A stretch of 64,000 nucleotides of DNA from Streptomyces nitrosporeus (lineage in GTDB: Bacteria > Actinomycetota > Actinomycetes > Streptomycetales > Streptomycetaceae): contig NZ_CP023702.1 in the NCBI RefSeq assembly GCF_008704555.1, positions 186,001 through 250,000 on the forward strand, given 5' to 3'. Position numbers and translations under genes: made by a program. Under the pieces are notes generated by a model. The model saw only the letters and a list, made by a program, of their open reading frames with translations. It was not told the DNA's origin and did not search any database. Below are positions 16,301-25,645 of the stretch, piece by piece (the stretch's first letter is position 1; each line of letters begins with the position of its first letter).

Positions 16301-17992
16301 GTGACCAGCAGCCCGCCGCCCGGGGAGCCGGGACCGGAGCCCGTGGACGCCCGCGGGATCTCGCTCCGCCGGATCCTCGCGTTCGACGACGGGGGCGCCC
16401 TGCGGTTGCTGCTGGGCCCGGCGGAGGCGGACGTACCGGTCCACGGGGTGGTGTTCGGCGACTCCGGCGGCCAGGAGGCCGGTTCCGGGGGCCCCGGGAG
16501 CCGGGACGCCGAGGGGCAGGTGGTGCTGGCCGTCGGTCCGCCCGTGTCGGCCCCGGAGGCCGCCGCGGCGGTGCGGGAAGCGGCCCGGCGCGGCGCCTGT
16601 GCGGTGGTGCTGCGGGACACCGAGGGCGTGCCGGCCGCGCCGGAGGTACTGGCGGCGGCCCGCGCGTCCGGACTGGCCCTCCTGGTCCGTGCGCAGGGGA
16701 CCGACTGGGCCGACACCGCCTCCTTGCTGCGCTCCGCACTCGCACGGTCCGGGGCGCGGGGCGGAACCGGGGACGAGCTGCCGCCGCCCGGTGACGGCCT
16801 CGGGGCGCTCGCCGCGGCCATCGCCGCGTCCACGGGCGGCTCGATCACCATCGAGGACACCTCGTTCCGGGTGCTGGCGCACTCCGCCACCCTGCCGGAG
16901 GCCGACGGGGTGCGCCGGTCGACCATTCTGGGCGGCCGGGTCCCCGAGGAGCGGATAGCCGAACTGCGGCGCAGCGGGATCCTGCGGGCGCTGTGGACCT
17001 CGCGGGAGGTGATCCGGCGCCCCGCGAGCGAGGACGGCCCGGAACGGCTGATCATCGCCGTCCGCAACGGCCCGGAGGTACTGGGATCGATCTGGGCGGC
17101 CTCGGACGGCCGCAGCCTCTCACCGCTGGCCGCCGAGGCCCTGCGCCGTTCGGCGGACGCCGCGGCGCCCCATCTGATCCGGCACCGGCTGCGGGAGAGC
17201 GGGGCGGTCCGCCGCAGGGACGAAGCGCTGCGGGGACTGCTCCACGGACACGGGGACGGCCCCACCCACGCCTGGTCCCTGGGCCTGTCGCCCGACACCC
17301 CGTGTGCCGTGGTGATCGCGGAGAGCGCCAGGGCCGCCGACGCCCCCGCGGTACGCCGGTCCCTGGACGTCCTGGCCCTGCGGGCGGCCTCCTACCGCGC
17401 GGGGACATCGGTCCTGCGCGAGGCCGGGCGCCTGCTGGTCCTCCTGCCGGTGCCTTCCGGGCACAGCCGTGAGGCACTCGGGCTGGCCAGGGAGCTGGCC
17501 GCGCCGGCCCCGGTGCCGGGCGGCGTGCCGGTACGGGCGGGCGCCGGCCCGGTGGTCGCCTCGGTGCTCCTGGCGGCCTCCTCCCACGAGGAGGCGGCAC
17601 TGGTCGTACGGGTGCTCCGGAAGCGGGAGCGGCGCGGGGAGGGCGGCGACGGCGCGCGGTACGCCGGGCCGGCCGAGGCGGGCTCCGGACCGGACGTCCT
17701 GCGGATCCTGGACGCGGTGCGGCCCCTGTGGGAGTCGGGCTCGGGCCCCGTACACGAACTCGTACGGGCCGACCTCGCGGCGGGCGGGGTTCTCGTCCGG
17801 ACCCTGGATGCCTACTTCGACGCGGCGGGGGACGTGACGCGGGCCGCCGAGCTGATGGTCGTCCATCCCAACACGCTGCGTTACCGGCTGCGGCGGGTGC
17901 GGGAGCGGTTCGGGGTCGACCTGGACGATCCGGACACGCGTCTGCTGGCCACGCTGGCGGTCCGGCTGTGCGACGAAGCCGGCGGTCCGTGA
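16301..17992 (+). CDS. PucR-family transcriptional regulator
   Basis: 563 residues from GTG 16301 (the more upstream ATG 16208 would start inside the repeat region). The N-terminal PucR domain (about 1-150) is followed by a GGDEF-like/CdaR central region and, at the C-terminus, the PucR HTH_30 block TRAAELMVVHPNTLRYRLRR. The family activates or represses amino-acid, purine or proline catabolism in response to metabolites. It lies 150 nt upstream of a PLP decarboxylase-fold gene on the same strand, with a candidate operator between them, so that enzyme is the likely target. Confidence 0.9.
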   Translation: MTSSPPPGEPGPEPVDARGISLRRILAFDDGGALRLLLGPAEADVPVHGVVFGDSGGQEAGSGGPGSRDAEGQVVLAVGPPVSAPEAAAAVREAARRGACAVVLRDTEGVPAAPEVLAAARASGLALLVRAQGTDWADTASLLRSALARSGARGGTGDELPPPGDGLGALAAAIAASTGGSITIEDTSFRVLAHSATLPEADGVRRSTILGGRVPEERIAELRRSGILRALWTSREVIRRPASEDGPERLIIAVRNGPEVLGSIWAASDGRSLSPLAAEALRRSADAAAPHLIRHRLRESGAVRRRDEALRGLLHGHGDGPTHAWSLGLSPDTPCAVVIAESARAADAPAVRRSLDVLALRAASYRAGTSVLREAGRLLVLLPVPSGHSREALGLARELAAPAPVPGGVPVRAGAGPVVASVLLAASSHEEAALVVRVLRKRERRGEGGDGARYAGPAEAGSGPDVLRILDAVRPLWESGSGPVHELVRADLAAGGVLVRTLDAYFDAAGDVTRAAELMVVHPNTLRYRLRRVRERFGVDLDDPDTRLLATLAVRLCDEAGGP

Positions 17993-18058
17993 CGGTGAAG
18001 AGGGCGGGCCGGCGTTCCGGACGGGTGAGGGGCGGCGGTTCGCCGGGAGCCTGAGGGC

Positions 18059-18109
18059 TTTTGTCCGTACGGCCGGAAATGATGGCGCATCTTGTCCGTC
18101 CCGACAAAG
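18059..18109 (+). promoter_or_regulatory. Candidate PucR operator upstream of the PLP enzyme
   Basis: CTTGTCCGTCCCGACAAAG (18091-18109) is an inverted repeat (CTTGTC / GACAAAG). A second half site TTTTGTCCG starts at 18059, about three helical turns upstream. The spacing suggests cooperative binding on one DNA face. The neighbouring PucR protein is the obvious candidate. Confidence 0.5.
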
Positions 18110-18142
18110 ACCCGGAGAGCTGCCATCGCCGACTCTCACCGT

Positions 18143-19591
18143 ATGCATCCGGAGAACTCCGCCACGAACGCGGACACCGCCGCTTCCCCCGACTCCCCCG
18201 TCCCTCTCGCCTCCCCGGTCCCTCCCGTCTCCCCCGTCCCTCTCGCCGCCCCCCTCTCCCGTACCGCCGGTTTCGCCGGGGCTCTCCGTCAGGCCGTGGC
18301 CGACGGACTGCTCGGGGAGGACCGGCCCGTCGCCGGTTTCCTGGACACCGACGGGGTACGGCGCTCGGTCTCCGCCCTGCGGGAGGCCTTCGACGCGGTG
18401 CCCGGTGCGCCGGTCCTGCACACCTTCGCCGCGAAGGCGTCCTCCCTGGTGCCGGTGCTGCGGCTGCTGGCCGCGTGCGGGATGGGCTGCGAGGTGGCGA
18501 GCCCCGGCGAACTGCGGCTGGCCGTCGAAGCCGGGTTCACGCCGGACAGGATCGTCCTCGACTCCCCTGCGAAGACCCGGGAGGAGCTCCGGCTGGCCAT
18601 GGCGCTCGGCGTGGCGGTGAACGCGGACAACTTCGCCGAACTCCGCCGGATCGGGGAACTCCGCCCGCCCGAGTCGGGCTCCGTCTTCGGGCTGCGGGTG
18701 AACCCCCAGGTGGGCGGCGGTTCCATCGGGGCGATGAGCACGGCGACCGCCACCTCGAAGTTCGGTGTGGCACTGCGTGATCCGGGGGCGCGTGAACAGG
18801 TCGTCCAGGCGTTCGCCGACCGTCCCTGGCTGACCCGGCTGCACGCGCACGTCGGTTCGCAGGGGTGCCCGCTGGAGCTCATCGCGGAAGGCATCGCGCA
18901 GACGTATCTGCTGGCCGAGGAGATCAACGAGACGCTCGGAACACGGCAGGTCACCGGGATCGACATGGGCGGCGGTCTGCCGGTCAACTTCGACGGCGAG
19001 GAGGACCGGCCCGCCTTCGCCGACTACGTGAGGGTGCTCAGGGCCGCCGCTCCCGGGCTCTTCGACGGGCGGTACGCCCTGGTCACGGAGTTCGGCCGGT
19101 CACTGCTCGCCAAGAACGGCTTCATCGGGGCGCGCGTGGAGTACACCAAGGACGCGGGCGGACGCCGTATCGCCCTCACCCACGCGGGCGCGCAGGTCGC
19201 GACCCGGACCGTCTTCATGCCCGACGCCTGGCCGCTGCGGGTGGGCGCCTTCGACGGGGAGGGCCTGCCCCGGAGCGGGCCGCCGATGGTCCAGGACGTC
19301 GCGGGGCCGTGCTGCTTCGCAGGGGACGTCGTCGCCCACGCCCGGGAACTGCCGGAGCTGCACGAGGGCGACTTCGTGGCCCTGTACGACACGGGCGCGT
19401 ACTACTTCTCCACGCCCTGGGCCTACAACAGCCTGCCCCGCCCCGCCGTGTACGGCTTCACACACGGCGGGGGCGCGGACGGCCGGGTACGGTTCGCCAC
19501 GGTCCGTGACGCGCAGACGCTGGACTCGGTGGCGGCCGAGAGCGGGCTGGCCCACGCCGACGCCCTGACCGGGCCGGGCCGACGGCCCTGA
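18143..19591 (+). CDS. Fold-type III PLP enzyme (diaminopimelate/ornithine decarboxylase family)
   Basis: 482 residues from ATG 18143; a TTG at 18092 is a possible earlier start, and no clear ribosome site decides. A Pro/Ser/Val-rich N-terminal tail is followed by the alanine-racemase-like barrel with PLP lysine in HTFAAKASSLVP, glycine-rich MGGGLPVNF loop, and a C-terminal beta domain with the Cys-containing GPCCFAGD and YDTGAYYF blocks typical of LysA-like decarboxylases. It need not be the biosynthetic LysA; next to a PucR regulator a catabolic or side-pathway amino-acid decarboxylase or racemase role is as likely. Confidence 0.82.
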   Translation: MHPENSATNADTAASPDSPVPLASPVPPVSPVPLAAPLSRTAGFAGALRQAVADGLLGEDRPVAGFLDTDGVRRSVSALREAFDAVPGAPVLHTFAAKASSLVPVLRLLAACGMGCEVASPGELRLAVEAGFTPDRIVLDSPAKTREELRLAMALGVAVNADNFAELRRIGELRPPESGSVFGLRVNPQVGGGSIGAMSTATATSKFGVALRDPGAREQVVQAFADRPWLTRLHAHVGSQGCPLELIAEGIAQTYLLAEEINETLGTRQVTGIDMGGGLPVNFDGEEDRPAFADYVRVLRAAAPGLFDGRYALVTEFGRSLLAKNGFIGARVEYTKDAGGRRIALTHAGAQVATRTVFMPDAWPLRVGAFDGEGLPRSGPPMVQDVAGPCCFAGDVVAHARELPELHEGDFVALYDTGAYYFSTPWAYNSLPRPAVYGFTHGGGADGRVRFATVRDAQTLDSVAAESGLAHADALTGPGRRP

Positions 19592-19618
19592 CCGGCCCGC
19601 CTCCTGGGGCACCGGCCG

Positions 19619-19786
19619 CTAAAGGCTGTCCCGTAATCCGTGGTGGAGCAGCGTGCGGCGTCAGACGCGGTGCATCGCAAGGCGGAGGGGCGTCCGCATA
19701 CTGGATGTATGCGGACGTTCCGACAACGCCGCGAGGTGCCGTGGCTGTCGTCGCGCGCCCGCCAGGGATTACGGGACAGCCTTTAG
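19619..19786. mobile_element. 168-bp MITE-like element with perfect 21-bp terminal inverted repeats
   Basis: The left end CTAAAGGCTGTCCCGTAATC (then C) at 19619-19639 and the right end at 19766-19786 are exact 21-bp inverted repeats. Internally an 11-bp stem (19691-19701 / 19707-19717, CGTCCGCATAC/GTATGCGGACG, loop TGGAT) forms a second hairpin. No coding frame. TA dinucleotides at both tips would fit an IS630/Tc1-type TA duplication. The element sits between two convergent genes and may also work as a terminator. Confidence 0.85.
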
Positions 19787-19832
19787 CCGCGCTCCGGGGG
19801 CGGGGCCGCCCGGCCGGGAGCCGGGACGCGCC

Positions 19833-20033
19833 TCACCCCGCCGGTGAGGGCTCCGGTTCGGGATCCGGCACAGGATCGGGGGCCGGTCCCGGCGGCTGCG
19901 GGATCGGATCGGGCGCCGGGCCGGGGGGCACAGGCCCCGGTGGCACCGGAGGCGGGGACGGCACCGGTGTGGGCGGCCCCGGCACAGGCGGTGCCGGGGT
20001 GGGCGGCACCGGGTCGGGATACGGATGGGTCAT
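19833..20033 (-). CDS. Small proline-rich protein
   Basis: 66 residues, about half proline, in a PxPxPxP pattern (PPTPAPPVPGPPTPVP), with no membrane segment and no recognised domain. ATG at 20033 has a strong ribosome site, GGAGG with 4 nt spacing, which argues for a real gene. Probably disordered; function unknown. It follows the GNAT gene on the same strand after a 110-nt gap. Confidence 0.55.
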   Translation of the reverse strand: MTHPYPDPVPPTPAPPVPGPPTPVPSPPPVPPGPVPPGPAPDPIPQPPGPAPDPVPDPEPEPSPAG

Positions 20034-20142
20034 CTCGTCCTCCAACAGCGACGGGTCCGACGCGTGGATCTCCTCTCCACCGTCTCCCCGTGCGGCTGCC
20101 CCCGCCTGCCGAGTCCATTCACCGGACGGCCCGGCCGGCGGA

Positions 20143-20499
20143 TCAGAGCAGCTCGGGATGCGATTCCAGCTGCCGCCGCGCCCCTTCCACCATCTCCTCG
20201 GGCACCGCGGGCGCCAGGTCGGGGTGGCGCTGGGCCCACTTCACGACGTACGGGCAGAGCGGCACGACGGGCACGCCCTCACGCGCCGCGATGGTGTACA
20301 GCTCACGGGCGAGCGCACCCCCGATGCCCCTGCCCTCGTACTCCGGCTGGACCACGGTGTGTACGGGGACGAGCGCCCCGGGCTCCGGGTACATCACGAA
20401 GTAGGCGATGACCCCGGCGGCCGTGCCGTCCTCGTAGGCGACCAGCTTTCCGTGCTCGCGGTCGTCCCGGATCTCGACCGGGTTGTTCTCTGCTGCCAT
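20143..20499 (-). CDS. Small GNAT-family N-acetyltransferase (YjdJ type)
   Basis: 118 residues. The acetyl-CoA-binding motif QPEYEGRGIGGAL is present, and the short length with LCPYVVKWAQRHPDL near the end is typical of the YidJ/YjdJ-like single-domain GNAT subfamily. Cytoplasmic. Substrate unknown. It lies 33 nt downstream of panD on the same strand and may be in its operon. Confidence 0.88.
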   Translation of the reverse strand: MAAENNPVEIRDDREHGKLVAYEDGTAAGVIAYFVMYPEPGALVPVHTVVQPEYEGRGIGGALARELYTIAAREGVPVVPLCPYVVKWAQRHPDLAPAVPEEMVEGARRQLESHPELL

Positions 20500-20532
20500 G
20501 GCGGTGCGCTCCCTGGTGCGGTCGGTGGTCGT

Positions 20533-20958
20533 CTACGACACGGCGGGCACGGCGTGCGGGCTCCGCTCGGTGCGGGAGCCCGGCACCGGTGCCGAGGCGT
20601 CGGCCCCCAGTGCCACGATGCGGTTCCGCGCGTCGACGTGCACGACACTCGGCACGAACGCGCGGGCCTCGGCGTCGTCCACCTGGGCGTAGCTGATGAG
20701 AATGACCAGGTCACCGGGGTGCACCAGGTGAGCGGCCGCGCCGTTGATACCGATGACGCCGGAACCGCGCTCACCCTCGATGACATAGGTCTCGAGCCGG
20801 GCCCCGTTGTCGATGTCCACGATGTGGACCAGCTCGCCGGGCAGGAGGTCGGCCGCGTCCATCAGATCGGCGTCGATCGTCACCGAACCGACGTAGTGCA
20901 GATCGGCCTGGGTCACGGTGGCCCGATGGATCTTGGACTTGAACAGAGTACGCAGCAC
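20533..20958 (-). CDS. panD: Aspartate 1-decarboxylase proenzyme
   Basis: 141 residues. The self-cleavage site HYVGSVTID (Gly24-Ser25 region) that creates the pyruvoyl cofactor is present, as are [20 protein letters not shown] at the start and the [14 protein letters not shown] and YAQ blocks. It makes beta-alanine from aspartate for pantothenate. A C-terminal tail of about 15 residues extends beyond the usual end. ATG is preceded by GAGGAG. Confidence 0.96.
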   Translation of the reverse strand: MLRTLFKSKIHRATVTQADLHYVGSVTIDADLMDAADLLPGELVHIVDIDNGARLETYVIEGERGSGVIGINGAAAHLVHPGDLVILISYAQVDDAEARAFVPSVVHVDARNRIVALGADASAPVPGSRTERSPHAVPAVS

Positions 20959-20985
20959 TTGGGACTCCTCTGAGACGGCTCCCTG

Positions 20986-21000
20986 CCTGCTTTATGCAGG
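20986..21000 (-). other. Small hairpin in the panD leader
   Basis: CCTGC and GCAGG flank TTTAT about 30 nt upstream of the panD start. A 5-bp stem; any regulatory role is a guess. Confidence 0.3.
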
Positions 21001-21724
21001 TCAAGGGCAGTCTCAACTGTACACCGGCATACGCCGAACCATGTTTGTGAGGAACATCGCTCCGGTCGGTCGAGACGGGGTCCCTACCTTGGCCTTTCCC
21101 TTCACTCAGGCGTCTGTTGGAGCGATCACCCCGGAGCGCGTAGGGATTCGTACTGACCGGATGCCGACTTACCTGATGAGTCATCAGGCATGCGGGAGTC
21201 CTCGCTGCACACGGCCGACGCACGCCCACGCACCACCGAACTGCCGGGCACCGACATCGCTCCGCCTCGCGGAGCACGGCCCCTTTGGCCATCAGCCGGT
21301 CGGCGCTCGACCGCTCCGGAAGCCGGCTCTCTGCCCGTCGCCCGTCCGAGGCCCCTCGACAGCATGGAACTCGCGAGCGACGGCTTCCCGCCCGGCGGGC
21401 CCGCGAGCCGCAGGCTCGGTAGGAAACCGACCCGGGCCGGCGACGCACAGCCCATTCGGCGCTGAGAGTGGAAGCGCCTATGGGCCCGGCTGCCGGCATT
21501 GCTGTAAGCGGGTAGGGCTGAGCGCCTGGGACGCGAACGTCTATTCCATGATCCGGCAGAACCCATCAGCACGCGGCCGGTCGCGACGCGATAAAACGGA
21601 ACAGCAGGGTCTCCCCCGGTGGTCGTCATGGAACCGGACGACAGCCGACAGCCACGCGAGCCGATTCTGAGGGAGAACCCCGAACCAGGGCTCGCCGCTC
21701 GCCCTGAAGCGCGAGAATCGCCGC
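21001..21724. other. Gap with no recognised gene; contains a 17-nt palindrome
   Basis: Open frames here have no recognisable domains or convincing starts. The one clear structure is CCTGATGAGTCATCAGG (21172-21188), an odd-length perfect inverted repeat that could be an operator. This is where housekeeping-like genes give way to the accessory island; no tRNA or attachment site was found. Confidence 0.5.
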
Positions 21725-23917
21725 ATGGTCCGCTCATACCCCCGCACTCCTTCCTCCGACCGCGAGGATGCAGGGCGCCTGCGCAGTGAAGCAGCCGAGG
21801 CCAAGCACACCGCCGCGATGCGGGCGGCCGGATACGAGCCGCTGGAGCCCTGTCCCGGGAACGGGAAGCCGTGGCGGTCCCGGCACCTGCCGTGCGGAAA
21901 CATCGTCTCCCCGCGACCGGCGTATCTCAGCGCTGGACGGGTCGGGTGCGCGGAGTGCGCGAAGGAGAGCCGCCGGGCGATCTTCCAGGAGCGCGCCGGC
22001 GGGGCCGGGCGGGCCGAGGCGGACATGCGGTCGGTCGGTCTGGAGCCGATGGAACCCTACCGCAACAGCCAGACGCCATGAAGCTGCCGATGCACCACGT
22101 GCGGGGCCGTCGGCACACCACGGCTGTCCTCGGTCCGCAACCTGATCAAGGAGAAGGTCGCGTCGGGCTGCGCCACGTGCAACCGCAGGGCCCGAGGCAG
22201 ACGGCAACGCGAGGCCAATGCCGAAAAGGCGGAGGCCATGATGCGCGCGGCGGGGTACGAGCCGCTGGAGCCGTACCCGTCCGCCGCCGCGTTGTGGAGC
22301 TGCCGCCATGCGGCTTGCGGCGAGGTGGTCCGGGTGAAGGCGTCGAGCGTTCGCAGCGGCTACGACCCGTGTCCGGTGTGCCGGGCGGAGGGGTACAGGC
22401 AGCGGGCTGCTGCCCGCCGTACCGACCCGGCCGAGGCCACCGCCCTGATGCGGGCGCATGGCTTCGAACCCCAGGAGCCGTACCCCGGTGCTTCGATGGG
22501 CTGGCACTGTCGCTGCACCACGTGTGGGAAGGAGTCGAAGCCCCTGTACTCCGGAGTCAAGGGCCGCGGGTATGGTTGCGGACACTGCGCGGGAAGCGCG
22601 CCGCTCGACCCCGCGGCGTGCGCGGCCGAGATGCGGGCGGCCGGATTCGAGCCGATGGAACCTTACCCCGGCAGTGACAAGCGGTGGCTGTGCCACTGCC
22701 CGAAGGGGCATGAAGCGCATCTCCGGCTGACCGGTGTCCGAACCGGCAAGGGCTGCCGGATGTGCGCCACCCACGGCATCGACCTAGCCGGACCGGCGAA
22801 GCTCTACGTCGTCACCCACCGCAAGTGGAAGGCGGTCAAGGTCGGCATCGGCGCCTGCACCGGCTACACCTCCCGCCTCTTGCAGCACCAGCGTCAAGGG
22901 TGGCAGCTGTACCGAGCCGGTGACTTCACGACCGGCGCCGCCGCCTACGACGTCGAGCAGGCCGTCCTGGACCACCTGCGCGGCGCCAAGCTGTGTCCGT
23001 TCCTCACCAAGGACGTCATGCCGAACGGATGGAGCGAGACCTGTTCCACCGATCGCGTCACCGCGGATGAGGTGTGGGCCATGGTCGAGGAGGAGACCCG
23101 CCGCGCAGCGGGCGACTACGCTCCCCGGGCCGGCGCCCGGCCTCGGACCGCCTTACTGTTCGACGCGGAGGCTGCTGCCGAGGAGATGCGCGCCCGCGGG
23201 TACGAGCCGCTCGTGTCCTACCCGGGCCGTACGAACGCGACTTGGCCGGCCCGGTGCACCACGTGCGGGCACGAGGGCCGGCCCACCTTCAACGCCGTGC
23301 GCAACAGGGGGCAGGGCTGCCGCATCTGCCGCACCAGAGCGGCGCAGGCCAAGCGCGCCGCGGCGACCGCCCTCAAGGCGGAGGGGATGATGCGAGCGGT
23401 CGGGTTCGAACCGCTGGAGCCCTACCGTACCGGTCAGACTCCTTGGCGCTGCCGCTGCACCGCCTGCGGCCGCGAGAGCACCCCCACCTACTCCAACGTC
23501 AGCAACGGAGGAACCCGCTGCCGTTTCTGCTCCTCGAAGTCATCGAACGCCGAGCAGGCCGCGGCAGGAATGCGAGCAGCAGGGTTCGAACCGCTGGAAC
23601 CCTTTCCCGGCCGGGCCACGGACCCATGGCACTGCCGCTGCTCCTGCGGGAACGAGGTCATGACGCGTCTGTCCTTCGTCCGGTCAGGAACGAAGGGATG
23701 CAAGAAGTGCCCTCGGACCGGCGGCCGAACTGATCCGGCGAAGGCCGCTGCCGAGGTGCGCCAGGCCGGGTTTGAGCCGCTCGAGACCTACCCCGGAAAA
23801 ACCACCGACCGGTGGCACTGCCGCTGTGCGTGCGGGGCCGAAGCCACGGTGACCTTGACCAGTGTCAGACGCGGCCGAACCAGGTGCGCGACGTGCCCCA
23901 GGAACGACGCCAACTGA
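21725..23917 (+). pseudogene. Nine-repeat treble-clef zinc protein with GIY-YIG-like domain, interrupted by one in-frame TGA
   Basis: One frame runs from ATG 21725 to 23917 with a single stop, TGA at 22079-22081. The protein is nine copies of a roughly 50-65-residue unit, MRAAGFEPLEPYPGxxxxWxCRCxxCG...GCxxC, each with two Cys pairs of a zinc-ribbon/treble clef. Five units precede and four follow an inserted domain of about 110 residues (LYVVTHRKWKAVKVGIG ... RLLQHQ) resembling GIY-YIG/T5orf172 nucleases. The stop falls on the conserved Trp of repeat 2 (QTP-stop-SCRCTTCG, compare QTPWRCRCTACG in repeat 7). Translation could restart at ATG 22238 (559 residues). A TTA codon at 23153 would make expression bldA-dependent. 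Function unknown; nucleic-acid binding or cleavage is inferred. Confidence 0.75.
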
Positions 23918-24127
23918 CCGGAACGACCGCTGCGTCCGCCGACTGCGCCCACCCCCGACAGGCATACCCTGACGCGCGCCGGAGATCGCGTCAGGACTTC
24001 CGTCGTCGGCATAAGGAAAGGCCCCTGTTCACCAGTTACGTCCACCGCCCCGCGCACGTCGCCGACCTGGCAGCCGTCCTGTGCGAACTCGCGATTTCTG
24101 ACGCTACCGGCCTCCTCCACCTAGGCC
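23918..24127. other. Short gap before an IS relic
   Basis: No gene recognised. The stretch contains no clear hairpin; it leads into IS5 transposase coding sequence. Confidence 0.4.
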
Positions 24128-24782
24128 GTGCTCTGGAATTCGGCTCTGCTCCTCGTCCCGCATCGCGATGATCGTGGTGTGGGGCGAGGGGATCTTTCTG
24201 ACGACCAGTGGGCCGTACTGAAGCCGCTGTTGCCGGTCGCGGTTCCGGGGCGGCCGCCGTTGGACCGGCGGAAGCTGATCGACGGGACCCGGTGGCGGGT
24301 GAGGACCGGTGCTCCGTGGCGGGATCTGCCGTCGGAGTACGGGCCGTGGCAGACGGTCTACGGACTCTTCCGCTACTGGCTGCGTGACGGCACCTGGCCC
24401 GAACTCCTGATCCGGCTGCAGGCCCGGGCGAACGCCGCAGGGCTGATCGCATGGGAGGTCAATGTCGACTCCACGATCTGCCGGGCCCATCAGCACGCGG
24501 CAGGCGCCCGCCGCGACGGACAGGCCCGAAACGAGCCGCCGGGCGGAATCCGCACCGAGCCAGACGACCACGGTCCGGGTCGGTCCCGGGGGCTTCACCA
24601 CCAAGATCCACCTGGCCTGCGAGCAAGGTCAACGGCCGCTGCCTTTGCTGGTCACCGCGGGTCAGCGTGGTGACAGCCCTCAGTTCGCCGCGGTTCTGGA
24701 AGGCATCCGGGCACCCCGTACCGGACCCGGACGCCCCCGTGTCCGGCCGGTGCGGGTGCGGAGCCGTACCCCCGCAAGGTGA
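24128..24782 (+). pseudogene. IS5-family transposase relic, frameshifted and 3'-truncated
   Basis: The first frame reads GRGDLSDDQWAVLKPLLP ... VDSTICRAHQHAAGA, the N-terminal half of an IS5-type DDE transposase including the first catalytic Asp. Near 24580 the reading passes to another frame (GGFTTKIHLACEQGQRPL) as in elements using programmed frameshifting or after an indel. Sequence similarity stops near 24765, before the second Asp and the Glu, so the enzyme is dead. Compare the intact relative at 30491-31396. Confidence 0.85.
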
Positions 24783-25098
24783 GCATGAGGGGCGCGAAGC
24801 GCTCTTCCTCGTCCGGGCCTCTCGCACTGACCAGTTGCGCCAGACCCTCCGGGGTGTACCGGACGGTGGCCGGCAGGCCGGCGGCTTCGACTTCCGCCGC
24901 GCTGGAGAGGCAGAACCCGCACAGCCTGCATGCGAGGCCACTGGCTGCGAGTTCCAGTCGAACAGCAGGGAGTTCGCGTCCACGGCCAAGACCAGGGCGG
25001 CGGCGTCCTTCCCGCAGGCCGGGCACTGGCTCAGCGTCTGGAACAGTGCACTGCCCAGGCTCACCGCGACCACGACCAGTCCCTCTTCGCCCATCTCC
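24783..25098. other. Gap with unplaced coding remnants
   Basis: Short minus-strand stretches such as LPATVRYTPEGLAQLV look protein-like but shift frame and match nothing I recognise. It joins two unrelated IS relics and is probably debris. Confidence 0.35.
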
Positions 25099-25476
25099 TC
25101 AACTGCGCCTTGGACCGCTCCCTCGGGCAGGTCGGCGAAGCGCGTCTTGAACAGCTGCCGGCACGGAGAGGGCGCGGTGGAGGGGGTCGGCCGAGCGGAG
25201 GTGGACGAGAGCGAGCAGTGCTTGCTTGAAACAGCCGGGCCCGGGTCGGCGGGTGTGGCGTGCCGGACGGGGCTCGTGCAGTAGGCAGGGCAGGCAACAT
25301 GCTCGACGAGTTCGTACGAGACGTCGAGCACCGCTCGATACGGGACCAGCAGGGCCCCTCAGGTCGCCGGTGTGCTGAGTGGAATCACCACGCCGACGAC
25401 GAGGGCCCTGCCTCGTCACCACACCCGCTGACCAGCCCATTCCACTCCTGCGGAACAGGATGAAAGAGGTTCAGTA
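25099..25476 (-). pseudogene. Relic of an IS (Tnp4/HARBI1-like DDE transposase), 5' end only
   Basis: From ATG 25331 the minus strand reads YELVEHVA, then a frameshifted CFKQALLALVHLR, the N-terminal part of the same transposase better preserved at 45373-45649. Upstream, 25340-25476 is alignable with 45663-45797, including a hairpin and the terminal GGATGAAAGA block. Only the left end survives. Confidence 0.75.
25340..25420 (-). other. Stem-loop in IS leader, copy 1
   Basis: Outer arms GCAGGGCCC / GGGCCCTGC and inner arms GTCGCCGGTGTG / CACGCCGACGAC (with G-U pairs) form a long hairpin just upstream of the relic transposase start. The corresponding hairpin at 45663-45735 has different arm bases but keeps pairing. 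Confidence 0.6.
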
Positions 25477-25645
25477 AGCGGGCGGTTACGTGGAGTGGGA
25501 AGGCGCGTAAGGAAGACGACACCGAAGGAGATCGAACATTTGAGTCAAGGGTGACGGCTCACCGTTCGGCCGGTCAGGACCCTTCCGTGCCGTCAGACTC
25601 CTGGGAAGGAACGCTCCGGTGGGGCGTGCGTATGGGTGATACGGG

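Noticed and set aside
22079..22081. TGA read as selenocysteine
   Set aside because: The equivalent position in the other repeats is Trp and one base change explains the stop; no selenocysteine context was seen.
22450..23600. GGTTCGAACC-like strings suggesting tRNA T-loops
   Set aside because: They encode the repeated GFEP residues; no acceptor stems or anticodon arms around them.
22238..23917. Regular spaced repeats resembling a CRISPR array
   Set aside because: The periodicity is about 150-200 nt, imperfect, and explained by protein repeats with conserved GFEPLEPY and Cys pairs.
24459..25331. 290-codon minus-strand open frame
   Set aside because: Only its first codons match a transposase start; the remainder crosses two unrelated relics in shifting frames.
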